Shown in pieces: positions 18,030-25,888 of a stretch of DNA of 64,000 nucleotides. The DNA comes from Onstottus_B arcticum (GTDB lineage Bacteria; Acidobacteriota; Blastocatellia; UBA7656): the NCBI GenBank assembly GCA_038040485.1, contig JBBPIE010000013.1, positions 98,453-162,452 on the forward strand. Direction: 5' to 3'. The position numbers and the translations under genes are program-made. The notes beneath the pieces are model-generated. The model saw only the letters and a program-made list of their open reading frames with translations, had not been told where the DNA came from and made no database searches. Each line of letters opens with the position of its first letter. The first letter of the stretch is position 1.

Positions 18030-18566
18030 TCAAGCTTCGTGACCGAGTTGTCTGCTCTTTTCGACTGGAGCTCCGGCCTCCAACCAGTCACCGCACTCTT
18101 CGGACTCATTGATCGGATTTGCCCAAACCAGAACTCCCAATTCTCTTACCTGACTGGCTGCTGCCGCAAACGCTCTTCGCGCCGTTTCGTCCAATGAAAC
18201 AACGATTCCGTCGGCATCTAACGCCGCCTCGATTAGGTGAAAGTCCTTCTCTGCAGCCTGTTGATCTTTCTTCTTGGTAGTAGTCTTGAGGATCCTCGCC
18301 CTCAGACTTGCGTTTTGGGCGGGGTCAATTCTCTTTAGCTTTTTCCGCGCGACCATCGAAACTCGCCAAGTGCGTGCGAAGTTCGACTGGTGCCTGTCCC
18401 ATTCTTCGGTGAGTTCGGCAGACATCACGATTCGGTGGCATATTGTAAGAACTGCCATTAGGAAGTCTCGGCAATCCTTCGACGCCGGGAACGTCGCATC
18501 AGGACCGCCAGAGGACCTTGCCACAGACGCATCAATTACAAGCCTCCGTGACGTCGGTTTTGCCAT
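18030..18566 (-). CDS. PIN-like nuclease domain protein paired with AAA ATPase
   Basis: 178 residues. The spread of acidic residues resembles a PIN domain: Asp12 in LVIDASVARS, Glu54/55 in SAELTEEW, Asp108 in KDFHLIEAAL, and Asp126 in VVSLDE. The K-D-x-H-L-I-E-A-A segment followed by a VVSLD strand is characteristic of PIN-like RNases. It starts three bases after the stop codon of the upstream ATPase gene, so the pair is almost certainly one transcript. I infer a nuclease effector controlled by the ATPase. The family is not one I can name. Confidence 0.6.
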   Translation of the reverse strand: MAKPTSRRLVIDASVARSSGGPDATFPASKDCRDFLMAVLTICHRIVMSAELTEEWDRHQSNFARTWRVSMVARKKLKRIDPAQNASLRARILKTTTKKKDQQAAEKDFHLIEAALDADGIVVSLDETARRAFAAAASQVRELGVLVWANPINESEECGDWLEAGAPVEKSRQLGHEA

Positions 18567-18569
18567 TCA

Positions 18570-19901
18570 CTAATCTATCGAACGCGGTTCGGCTGCGTCC
18601 AAGTATCCTTGTTCCGCTTGTAGACGAACGTCGCCGAAGTCCTCAGGCCACGCGCCGAATGCGCCTGCTTCATCGAGGGTCGAGCTTGTAATCCTGGTGG
18701 TGCCATCAGCTATTCGGCTGAACCAGTGAAGCGCGACTGAGTTCCCCGCGAGTTCGCCCTCTGCCACAAGGGTTTGAATACCTAGTATGAGAAGCTCACT
18801 GTGCGTTTCAGCAACCACTCGCACTCCTCGATTCGCTGCGCTTGCGAGCACTTGAGCCATCGCCGACTGTGCCCGAGGGTGAAGATGGGTTTCGGGCTGC
18901 TCGATGTAGACGAGTTGGCCTGGCCCTGCTGCATGAAGTGCCACAAGAACAGGAAGAGTTTGGGAAACACCAAAGCCCACATCAGCAATGTTCACCAAAT
19001 CACGCGCTCCGCCTCTGGCAACGACGGGAAGTCGTCCAACTTGGAGTTCTACCTTTGTATCGTCTGTCCGCTTTGCGCTCACCTTCCGGGTTAGTCCGAG
19101 CAAAGCCAAGTCCTTACCGAGAGCATTAAGCCGAGACTCGTCGCGCTCATCCTGCCAGCGTGCGATAACACTCGCAGCATATTTTTCGAACGTTCCTGGG
19201 AACAAGGGGCCAGCCGCTGCAACCGGATAGGTTCTTTCTGGATTCCCGCGCAAGCCCGGTAGATGAGTCAGACGAATCAACGAATCCTCCAGCCAGTCGG
19301 CGTAAGAGAGGCGGAGGAAATTATTGGATCCCGCAGTTCCAACCTCGAGAAAAAACCGGTTACGGGTGATGGCTAATGGCACTTTCAGTCTTGTGAGGAA
19401 GACCTGGTTGAATATCTGTTGAGACGCGGAGGGGGTTGGCAGCGATCTAATTTCACGATCGGCCATTCGTGGGGAAAGCGTGACTTCCTCTTGTCCGGCA
19501 GTGTAGGTTGCAGACTGGATCGCAACCCCTCTTTTAGCATCCCGTTCAAAAGTCGTGCAGAACCTTCGCCCATCGTCGATTTCAACCTCGATACGAAATG
19601 ACTTGGCGAGACTCTCGCTATTCCGCGAGAAAAGCTGTACGGCGGAGTTGAATCTGACGTTCGGACCGTCCAGAAGAAGCGGGCCCGGGTCGTAGGTGGC
19701 CTCTAGTGTTTGCTTCAACAAGAGTAGCGGTTGCATGATGCTCGATTTTCCCGAGCTGTTCGCCCCCGCCAGAATAGTAAGCGGCTTGATGTCGATGTGC
19801 TGTGGTGTGCTGATGGACTTAAAACCGCCGACGGTGATCCGAGTGATTACTCCTTCATTGCCCGTCGTGCCGGTTCGATGGCTTTTGGACCGTTTGGCCA
19901 T
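18570..19901 (-). CDS. AAA_15/AAA_21-type (OLD/ABC-like) ATPase
   Basis: 443 residues. Walker A GANSSGKS lies at 46-53, directly after an I-T-V-G-G-F-K-S-I strand as in OLD/RecF/SMC-like heads. Walker B is within LVYIEQPETHLHP (about 331-343), where the Glu/His pattern is typical of the AAA_21/OLD group. An H-switch VVAETHSELL follows (about 360). No C-terminal Toprim nuclease is evident, unlike OLD proteins. ATPases of this type are sensors in several defence systems (PARIS AriA, Septu PtuA), usually with a small nuclease gene next door, as here. GC looks lower than in the flanking genes. Function in this pair is inferred. Confidence 0.8.
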   Translation of the reverse strand: MAKRSKSHRTGTTGNEGVITRITVGGFKSISTPQHIDIKPLTILAGANSSGKSSIMQPLLLLKQTLEATYDPGPLLLDGPNVRFNSAVQLFSRNSESLAKSFRIEVEIDDGRRFCTTFERDAKRGVAIQSATYTAGQEEVTLSPRMADREIRSLPTPSASQQIFNQVFLTRLKVPLAITRNRFFLEVGTAGSNNFLRLSYADWLEDSLIRLTHLPGLRGNPERTYPVAAAGPLFPGTFEKYAASVIARWQDERDESRLNALGKDLALLGLTRKVSAKRTDDTKVELQVGRLPVVARGGARDLVNIADVGFGVSQTLPVLVALHAAGPGQLVYIEQPETHLHPRAQSAMAQVLASAANRGVRVVAETHSELLILGIQTLVAEGELAGNSVALHWFSRIADGTTRITSSTLDEAGAFGAWPEDFGDVRLQAEQGYLDAAEPRSID

Positions 19902-20040
19902 CAGTCATTTCTCCCTTAGATGACAGCAAGGTAAAGATGACAAGCATACTCAGAACGACAGATCGTCGCAAAACCATTTCTATGCTCGGTTCACATTATC
20001 GGATCATTACAAGACTGGAAATTGGTGCTGCGGATAGCTT

Positions 20041-22356
20041 TTATCCCGTCTTGCCGGGTCCGTTGGTTCGGCCTCGCGTTTTTTCCTGCTCCTTGTGCTC
20101 GAGATTGTAGAAGTCCAGCATGACATCGCTCTCGCCTCGCAAGTCCCGCTCGAGCCGGTTTAGCGCGACTCGAACCACGTCGCGGTGATGAACTTTGCGG
20201 CGGCTGGGAATGTTGGAAACCTGAATCCATAACTTGTGAATCAAGTTGACGTCGTCCTCACTGAGGTGCGGCGCGTGAGCTCCCAGATAGACAACGTGCT
20301 CGCCTCCGTTGGGCTCGATGACCTTGAAGGCAACCTGGCGGCGGGGCTTCTCGGGCAGCCGCTCCCACGCGCGCCCAAGCTCGCGAGCCTGCTCCTGCGC
20401 GGTCATCTTCGACGACAGACCGGCAACCACTTCCGCCGAGTCCAGCCGCAAAGCCGTCTGCGTAACCGCGTCGAAGATGTTCGTAGCCGGCACTATAAGC
20501 AGGTCAACCGGTCTGCCGTGCTTCTCCGCAAGCGCAACCACCCGCGTAAACAATCGCTGTTCGTATTCGGTGAACAGCGTTTCGTCCGACAGGTCGCGCT
20601 CGCCGCCTCCCGGTCCAGCGAGCAGCCGCGTCGTCATCACAATGATGTCCCGTTCGTCGGTGTTGGTCTTCTCCAGCACATATTCGAGGTGATCGAGCGT
20701 GTTGTAGTCGCGGACTCCGACCAGCACGTTGCCCGGCCGCGCGCCTACCGCGGCAAGATCGATCGTCTCGTTATGTTGAAGCTGGAACTGGTCGAGCTTG
20801 CCAAGCGTCTTGTCGAGCTTGCGCAGGTTGATGCGCTCCGAGATCGTAAAGATCGTGAAGAACGCCCCGGTGAAAACAATTCCCGAGATCGTGGCTATCG
20901 GCTTGGTCAAGAGATTCGTCAACGCAAGCGAGACGAGGACCAGTGCGATAGTCACCAGCCCCATCGGGACCTCGACTCGCCCGATGCGAATGTTGCCGGG
21001 CACTCTCCATTCGCGCTCCTCAGGCCGCTTGAAGCGAAGCACGACCGTAGCAATCGCGTTGAACGAAAAGCTCCAGATTACGCCGAACGCGTAAGCTTCG
21101 CCGAGGAGGAACGTGTTCCCTCGCGACAAGATGATCGTGGCGATCTGAAGAATAGCGATCAGGTTGATCGTTCGATAGGTCGTTCCGTATTTTTTTTGAG
21201 GCGCGCGGAACCATTCGGTCAGCACCCCGTCTTCCGACACGCGATTCAGCACGCCGTTCGAACCGATGATCGCAGTATTGACCGCGCCTGACAGCATCAG
21301 GAATCCGACGATCACCACGAATCCCTGAAACAGCAGGCGGAGCGATTCCGGTCCGACGAAGTTCATCGCCAACCCCGAGATCAGGTTCGAGAGGTACTGC
21401 GTCCGCTTGTCGTCGGGGATGATAGCGACTGCGAAGAACGAAACGAGCGATGTGAACAGCAGCGAGTAGACGAAGATTACCATCCCCGCCTTTTTCAAGT
21501 TTTTGAGCTTGGGATACTCGAGTTCGCGGTTCACTTGGGCAAGCGTCTCTTCGCCGCTCATCGCAAGCACCGAGTGTCCAAACGCGATCAATATGCCGAG
21601 CAGCCCGATGAAGCTCGGCGCGTTATCTGCGATCGTGTATCGGTCGCCGCTTGGAACAAACCATCGCAAGCCTTGAAGCCAGCCAAGCGCGTGTTCAGGA
21701 GCACCGGAGAAATTTAGATTCGATGGAACAGGCAGCGGCGGCATCTGGCCGCCGCGCATGATCAACGTCAAAGTTCCCCACCCGATCAGCAGCACGACCA
21801 TCACAGTCGTGACGTACATGATGCGCATCGCGTCGTCGCTGGACTCGTGCACGCCTTTGATGTTGCGCCACCAGAAATAACAAGTTGCCAGTATCCCGAT
21901 AACCGCAGCCAGATAGTTGGCATTGTCGGTTGATGGCTGCCACGTGTAGCCGAAGTATGTGACCGTGTTGGCAACCAGCGCCACGACATATTGGCCTGCT
22001 GCGACGCCTGATATCGGACCCGTCAGGATGAAATCGAAGATCAGCGCCGAGACGCTGAGCTTCGCCATCGTTCCGCCCATCGCCTCCTTCACGACCCGGT
22101 ACACGCCCCCACGAGTGAACATCGACGACGACTCGATGTACACCATTCGCACGGCATAGCTGAACAGCATCACTCCAAGGATGAACCATGGCGCGGACTT
22201 GCCTATGTACTGCTCGGCAAGTCCTCCGGCGTAAAACGCCGATGATCCGAGGTCGTTGAGTACGATCGCCGCAGCCTTCCAAAACGAGATAAAAGAGAGC
22301 ATGACCGAGGTGGCTACGACGACGCGCACTCGGGTGGGAGTTGTAGGGATTGGCAT
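20041..22356 (-). CDS. APC-superfamily amino acid permease with USP-like C-terminal domain
   Basis: 771 residues. About twelve membrane helices fill residues 15-520, starting with the APC pattern FWKAAAIVLNDLGSSAFYAGG and including SGVAAGQYVVAL. The soluble tail (about 535-771) opens with a VLVGVRDYNTLDHLEYVL strand-helix and contains IIVMTTRLL, resembling a universal-stress-protein fold. Such tails are known in some APC and cation-chloride transporters and may bind nucleotides to gate transport. The substrate cannot be told; amino acids are the family default. It is a standalone gene on the minus strand, divergent from the rRNA methyltransferase. Confidence 0.85.
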   Translation of the reverse strand: MPIPTTPTRVRVVVATSVMLSFISFWKAAAIVLNDLGSSAFYAGGLAEQYIGKSAPWFILGVMLFSYAVRMVYIESSSMFTRGGVYRVVKEAMGGTMAKLSVSALIFDFILTGPISGVAAGQYVVALVANTVTYFGYTWQPSTDNANYLAAVIGILATCYFWWRNIKGVHESSDDAMRIMYVTTVMVVLLIGWGTLTLIMRGGQMPPLPVPSNLNFSGAPEHALGWLQGLRWFVPSGDRYTIADNAPSFIGLLGILIAFGHSVLAMSGEETLAQVNRELEYPKLKNLKKAGMVIFVYSLLFTSLVSFFAVAIIPDDKRTQYLSNLISGLAMNFVGPESLRLLFQGFVVIVGFLMLSGAVNTAIIGSNGVLNRVSEDGVLTEWFRAPQKKYGTTYRTINLIAILQIATIILSRGNTFLLGEAYAFGVIWSFSFNAIATVVLRFKRPEEREWRVPGNIRIGRVEVPMGLVTIALVLVSLALTNLLTKPIATISGIVFTGAFFTIFTISERINLRKLDKTLGKLDQFQLQHNETIDLAAVGARPGNVLVGVRDYNTLDHLEYVLEKTNTDERDIIVMTTRLLAGPGGGERDLSDETLFTEYEQRLFTRVVALAEKHGRPVDLLIVPATNIFDAVTQTALRLDSAEVVAGLSSKMTAQEQARELGRAWERLPEKPRRQVAFKVIEPNGGEHVVYLGAHAPHLSEDDVNLIHKLWIQVSNIPSRRKVHHRDVVRVALNRLERDLRGESDVMLDFYNLEHKEQEKTRGRTNGPGKTG

Positions 22357-22768
22357 GTGACTTTGCGTGAACGCTCGCCTCTCCGCTCGGCCTGAGCTAC
22401 CCTCGCTCGCGCGAATTCACATCGAATGTACAGGCACTCTTCTCCGAGCCTTTCATTTTCACCTTGCATTCGATTGTCTTTGGAAATTCCACAGGTCGGC
22501 GGTTCAGCGAGTTCATGTCTAACCGATAGGATACGCCCAAGCATATTGTTGTCAAGCTAAGCGACTCTCGGGTAGCAGATCAGTTTGAGTTTAGAGTCCC
22601 TTGGGAGCGCAGGCATCCCCGCCTGCTGATAGGTGTTGCGCGAGAGCAGGTAGGCAGGGACGCCCTGCGCTCCCGGGGGACTCTGAACTCAAACAGACCC
22701 ACTACCCGCTCCCAGTCTGTCATTTTCGACCACTCGACGCTAATATACTCCGCCAGAACCTCGATACG
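22357..22768. other. Divergent intergenic region
   Basis: About 410 bases between the permease and the methyltransferase. It holds the long inverted repeat listed separately and a TATACT box about 20 bases before the methyltransferase ATG. The open frame running from 22601 into that gene is translated repeat sequence, not protein. Confidence 0.6.
22583..22694. repeat. Long inverted repeat (GGGAGCGCAGGCATCCC family)
   Basis: The left arm (to about 22626) reads GTTTGAGTTTAGAGTCCC then GGGAGCGCAGG and a CCCGCCTGC end. The right arm (from about 22647) returns the complement out to GGGACTCTGAACTCAAAC. Arms are about 44-48 bases around a 20-base loop. One arm of the same family lies inside the SpoIID-like gene about 3.6 kb downstream. 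Confidence 0.85.
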
Positions 22769-23629
22769 ATGCTCGTTGAAAAAATCACAAGCCGGCAGAA
22801 CCCGCTAGTCAAACGTTTCCGTCGCGTCCGCGTGGGAACCGAGCGCCAGTTTGTTTTTCTCGAAGGAGTGCGCTTGATCGAGGACGCGCTGCTGTCGGGC
22901 GCGCGCTTCGAAACGGTAGCGTTCACCTCGGCCATCGAGTCCACCGAGCGCGGCATCGCGCTGCTCGACTCGCTTCAGCAAGTCCCCTGCCGCGGCGCTC
23001 ACCTGTCTGCTCAGGTGATGGAAGCCATAACCGGCGCCGTTGCGGATCAAGGCGTCGCGGCGATCGTCAGCCGCCCGCACTATGACCTCGTAAATGTGTT
23101 TGCGAACGGGCCGACGCTTCTGGTGATTGCCGACCGTCTCCAAGACCCCGGCAACCTGGGCACGATCATCCGTACAGCGGAAGCGGCGGGCGCGGACGCC
23201 GTGATCACTACTCACTACACGGTTGAGCCTTGGAATGACAAAGCGCTTCGAGCATCGATGGGCGCCGCGCTTCGATTGCCGATCGTGACCGGAGTCAGTC
23301 TCGACGAACTCGCGCCGCTGTGCCGCTTGCACAAGATCAAGATCGTCGCTTCACGCCCGTCTTTGCCGCCTCAGCGCGGAGTTAGAAAAGCGCGCGCGGA
23401 AAAAAGGCCGCTGACCTACACGGAGGCGAACTTCACGTCGCCGGTCGCGCTCATTCTCAACAAGGAATCGAGCGGCGCCGAAGAAGCGACCGCCGTTGTC
23501 GCCGATGAGTTCGTCAGCATACCAATGGCCGCGGGCGTCGAGTCGCTCAACGTCGCAGCGGCCGCAGCCGTCCTGCTCTACGAAATAGCCCGCCAGCGCA
23601 ACTTCTTTGCCGCCGCGCCCCGCCGCTGA
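22769..23629 (+). CDS. SpoU/TrmH-family RNA 2'-O-methyltransferase (RlmB-like)
   Basis: About 286 residues from the ATG chosen here, where the conserved N-terminus I-T-S-R-Q-N-P-L-V-K begins. The upstream in-frame stretch is translated repeat and is excluded. The N-terminal substrate-binding domain contains FLEGVRLIEDAL. The SPOUT catalytic domain shows motif 1 (DRLQDPGNLGTIIRTAEAAG), motif 2 (LILNKESSGAEE) and motif 3 (IPMAAGVESLNVAAAAAVLLYE) of the knotted fold. Proteins of this group methylate rRNA or tRNA ribose; the target base is not predictable. A TATACT box precedes it at a distance giving a short leader. Confidence 0.92.
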   Translation: MLVEKITSRQNPLVKRFRRVRVGTERQFVFLEGVRLIEDALLSGARFETVAFTSAIESTERGIALLDSLQQVPCRGAHLSAQVMEAITGAVADQGVAAIVSRPHYDLVNVFANGPTLLVIADRLQDPGNLGTIIRTAEAAGADAVITTHYTVEPWNDKALRASMGAALRLPIVTGVSLDELAPLCRLHKIKIVASRPSLPPQRGVRKARAEKRPLTYTEANFTSPVALILNKESSGAEEATAVVADEFVSIPMAAGVESLNVAAAAAVLLYEIARQRNFFAAAPRR

Positions 23630-23630
23630 C

Positions 23631-23636
23631 TATAAT
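23631..23636 (+). promoter_or_regulatory. Candidate -10 box for the serine hydrolase gene
   Basis: TATAAT immediately after the methyltransferase stop codon and 37 bases before the next start. The -35 match is weak. Confidence 0.4.
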
Positions 23637-23673
23637 CGATTGTTCAGAGGCGCTCGGGAAAACGGTTACCGAA

Positions 23674-24813
23674 ATGGCTCACGACTCCGAAACAGTTCCA
23701 AGCTACCTGCAATCCGAAGTCGAGCGCGGCACCTTCCCCGGCGCGCAGTACGTGATCGGAGAAGCCGGGAATATCGCCGCTGAAGGCGCCGTGGGGCTTG
23801 CGGTCGCCGAGCCCGAACGCATTCCTGCAACACTCGACACAATCTACGATCTTGCGTCACTGACCAAGCCGCTGGTGACTGCCTTGCTGATCGTGAAGTC
23901 TGCCGAGCGAGGATTGATCGACCTTAAAGCTCCAGCAGCGGAATATGTCAGCGAGCTTAATGTAGACGGCAAGCGGCACCTCACCGTCGAGCAACTGCTT
24001 ACGCACGTATCGGGATTCCCGAACTGGCGGCCGATTTATCTGGAGGCCAGAGACCGCGGCGACGTCGCGGCCGCGCTGGCTCGGATTCAAACGCCGAGCC
24101 CGGCGCAGCTCCTGTATAGCGACTTGAACTATGTCCTGCTTGGCATCTTGCTCGAGCGAATCACCGGCGAGCGGCTGGACCGGCTTGGCGAGCGAGAGAT
24201 ATTCGAACCACTCAATTTGAAACGAACAATGTTCAATCCTCCGGGCGAGCTGAGACGCGAGATTGCCGCGACAGAGTGCGGGCAGGTCTTCGAGCACGGA
24301 AACGCCGACGCGGATCTGGCGGCGCACGGCCAGTTCGAAGCCGGACTTCGAGTTCCCCCACCCGAAGCATACCGATGGCGCGACAAGGTGATCTGGGGCG
24401 AAGTTCACGATGGCAACGCGTATTTTATGGGCGGAGTGGCGGGACACGCAGGTTTGTTCTCAACGGCTCGCGAGGTGTTTCGGATTGCGAATCAGTTTCT
24501 TACGGGCAGCAAACTCTTCAAGCCTGAAACGCTGCCGCTTTTCCGAACGGACTTCACACCCGGGCAGGACACGGCCAGATCCCTGGGGTGGATACTGGCG
24601 GCGACGCCTGATTGTTCGGCCGGGCCTTCGTTGCTTCCGGCTGGGATGGGTCACAACGGCTTTACGGGCGGAAGCGTATGGATGCAGCCGGATAAACAGC
24701 GCGTGTTGATTCTTCTGACCAACCGCGTTCACCCGACAGTGCACGCAATCGATATGAAGACGATAAGACAGCGATTCAACAGCCTCGCGATTCAAGCGCT
24801 GGATCGTTTCTAG
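23674..24813 (+). CDS. Serine hydrolase of the beta-lactamase / class C PBP family
   Basis: 379 residues. The SxxK motif is SLTK at 62-65 within YDLASLTKPL, and the second motif is YSD at about 148-150 followed by LNY. A C-terminal HNGFTGG stands in for the KTG/HTG motif. This is the esterase / D-aminopeptidase-like branch of the beta-lactamase fold (Pfam Beta-lactamase). No signal peptide is obvious. The stop codon TAG is part of the word GTTTCTAG of an adjacent inverted repeat, so the final residues DRF border that element. It is followed by tonB on the same strand. Confidence 0.88.
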   Translation: MAHDSETVPSYLQSEVERGTFPGAQYVIGEAGNIAAEGAVGLAVAEPERIPATLDTIYDLASLTKPLVTALLIVKSAERGLIDLKAPAAEYVSELNVDGKRHLTVEQLLTHVSGFPNWRPIYLEARDRGDVAAALARIQTPSPAQLLYSDLNYVLLGILLERITGERLDRLGEREIFEPLNLKRTMFNPPGELRREIAATECGQVFEHGNADADLAAHGQFEAGLRVPPPEAYRWRDKVIWGEVHDGNAYFMGGVAGHAGLFSTAREVFRIANQFLTGSKLFKPETLPLFRTDFTPGQDTARSLGWILAATPDCSAGPSLLPAGMGHNGFTGGSVWMQPDKQRVLILLTNRVHPTVHAIDMKTIRQRFNSLAIQALDRF

Positions 24814-24888
24814 TTTCTGGTTTCTAGTTTCTGGTTTCTGGTTCCGATGTTGCACCAACCAGCAACCAGAAACCAGAAACTAGAAACC
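24806..24888. repeat. Inverted phrase repeat (GTTTCTAGTTTCTGG family), copy 1
   Basis: The left arm (to about 24843) is a run of GTTTCTAG/GTTTCTGG words. The right arm (from about 24857) is the complementary AACCAGAAACCAG/AACTAGAAACC run. The left arm contains the stop codon of the serine hydrolase gene; the right arm ends five bases before the TonB start. A second copy lies about 10.5 kb downstream. Confidence 0.85.
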
Positions 24889-24892
24889 GGTT

Positions 24893-25879
24893 TTGGTTGA
24901 AGTGCTAAAGACGTTAGACAAATACATCGTCGAAGAACCAGCTCCGAGCGGTTGGCTGCAATCGGTTGGCGCGCGCGCCGGCCGCGATCCCCGCTTCAAC
25001 AAACTGCTGGCGTTTTCGCTGATCGCGCACGTCCTCTTTTACGCTGCATTGATCAAGCTCGACTCTTGGGCTATTCAACGGGCAATCGCTCAAGGCAAGC
25101 GCCAACCCGAGCTTGTTCAGCTCATCGAACTTGCGCCGCCGCGCGACCAGGTGCCGCTTCGAACCGCCCCCGAGCCGCTGGAACGCGCGGACGTCAATCA
25201 CCTTCGTTTTGATCCCAAAACGGCGAATGATCTTCAGTTGCTGGCGCGCTCTCCCAAACCATCCGAGCAGAAAGGCGCGCACGGCAAGCTCCCATCCGCC
25301 GATCAAATCGAACGCCGGATGCGAGCCGCGCGTGGAGCGGCCGGCCGCGAGTCGGCGCCATCAAACTCATCCGGCCAGGCTACGGCGACTTCAGGACTTC
25401 AAGCCGGCGGCGTCGCTCAACCCGAACCGGTGACTCAGTCGCCTTCGCCGCAGCCTGCGCCCGTCACTCCCGCTGCGCCGAAGCTCGATCCGAATGCGGG
25501 TGTCATCGGCCCGCGCGAGCAGGCTTCGTCGGGCACGCACCGGGGCGAGAGTTCTCAGTCGACCGCGCTTGCGCTCCAGGCAGCCGAAGGCCAGTACATG
25601 GCTTACGTGCGAGCCAAGATCCGAAAAGCGAACGAGCGCATCATGCCGCGCGACTGGATAAAAGACATGCTGAGCGACAAGGTCTCGGCGGACTTTTCGG
25701 TTGTGGTCAGGCGCGATGGCAACATCCTGTCGACTCGGCTGCTTCGTTCGACTGGCTACTCAGTTCTTGACGATTCCGCAAGACAAGCTATATTTACAGC
25801 GAGCCCCTACGAGGGTTTTCCGCAGGACGCAGGCAACTCCCTCATCTTCACCATAACGGTTTACTTCTTCACGTTGTAA
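24893..25879 (+). CDS. tonB: TonB-family energy transducer
   Basis: 328 residues with a TTG start right after a phrase repeat; a GTG three codons on is an alternative. A single membrane anchor at about 34-55 follows a cytosolic lead. Then comes a long Pro/Ala/Gln-rich periplasmic linker (about 75-225) and a C-terminal TonB domain (about 236-328). That domain has the A-D-F-S-V-V-V-R-x-D-G strand and the final F-T-I-T-V-Y-F strand. TonB couples the proton-motive force to outer-membrane receptors. No exbB/exbD genes are nearby. It is followed after nine bases by the SpoIID-like gene, probably in one transcript. Confidence 0.85.
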   Translation: MVEVLKTLDKYIVEEPAPSGWLQSVGARAGRDPRFNKLLAFSLIAHVLFYAALIKLDSWAIQRAIAQGKRQPELVQLIELAPPRDQVPLRTAPEPLERADVNHLRFDPKTANDLQLLARSPKPSEQKGAHGKLPSADQIERRMRAARGAAGRESAPSNSSGQATATSGLQAGGVAQPEPVTQSPSPQPAPVTPAAPKLDPNAGVIGPREQASSGTHRGESSQSTALALQAAEGQYMAYVRAKIRKANERIMPRDWIKDMLSDKVSADFSVVVRRDGNILSTRLLRSTGYSVLDDSARQAIFTASPYEGFPQDAGNSLIFTITVYFFTL

Positions 25880-25888
25880 CGAGCTTCT

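Noticed and set aside
20236..21291. Long plus-strand open frame (351 codons)
   Set aside because: Antisense shadow of the APC permease gene; Arg/Asp/Val-rich with no recognisable motif.
22601..22768. N-terminal extension of the SpoU methyltransferase
   Set aside because: The extra 56 codons translate the inverted repeat (GAQASPPA..., RAGRQGRPALP) and precede the family-typical start.
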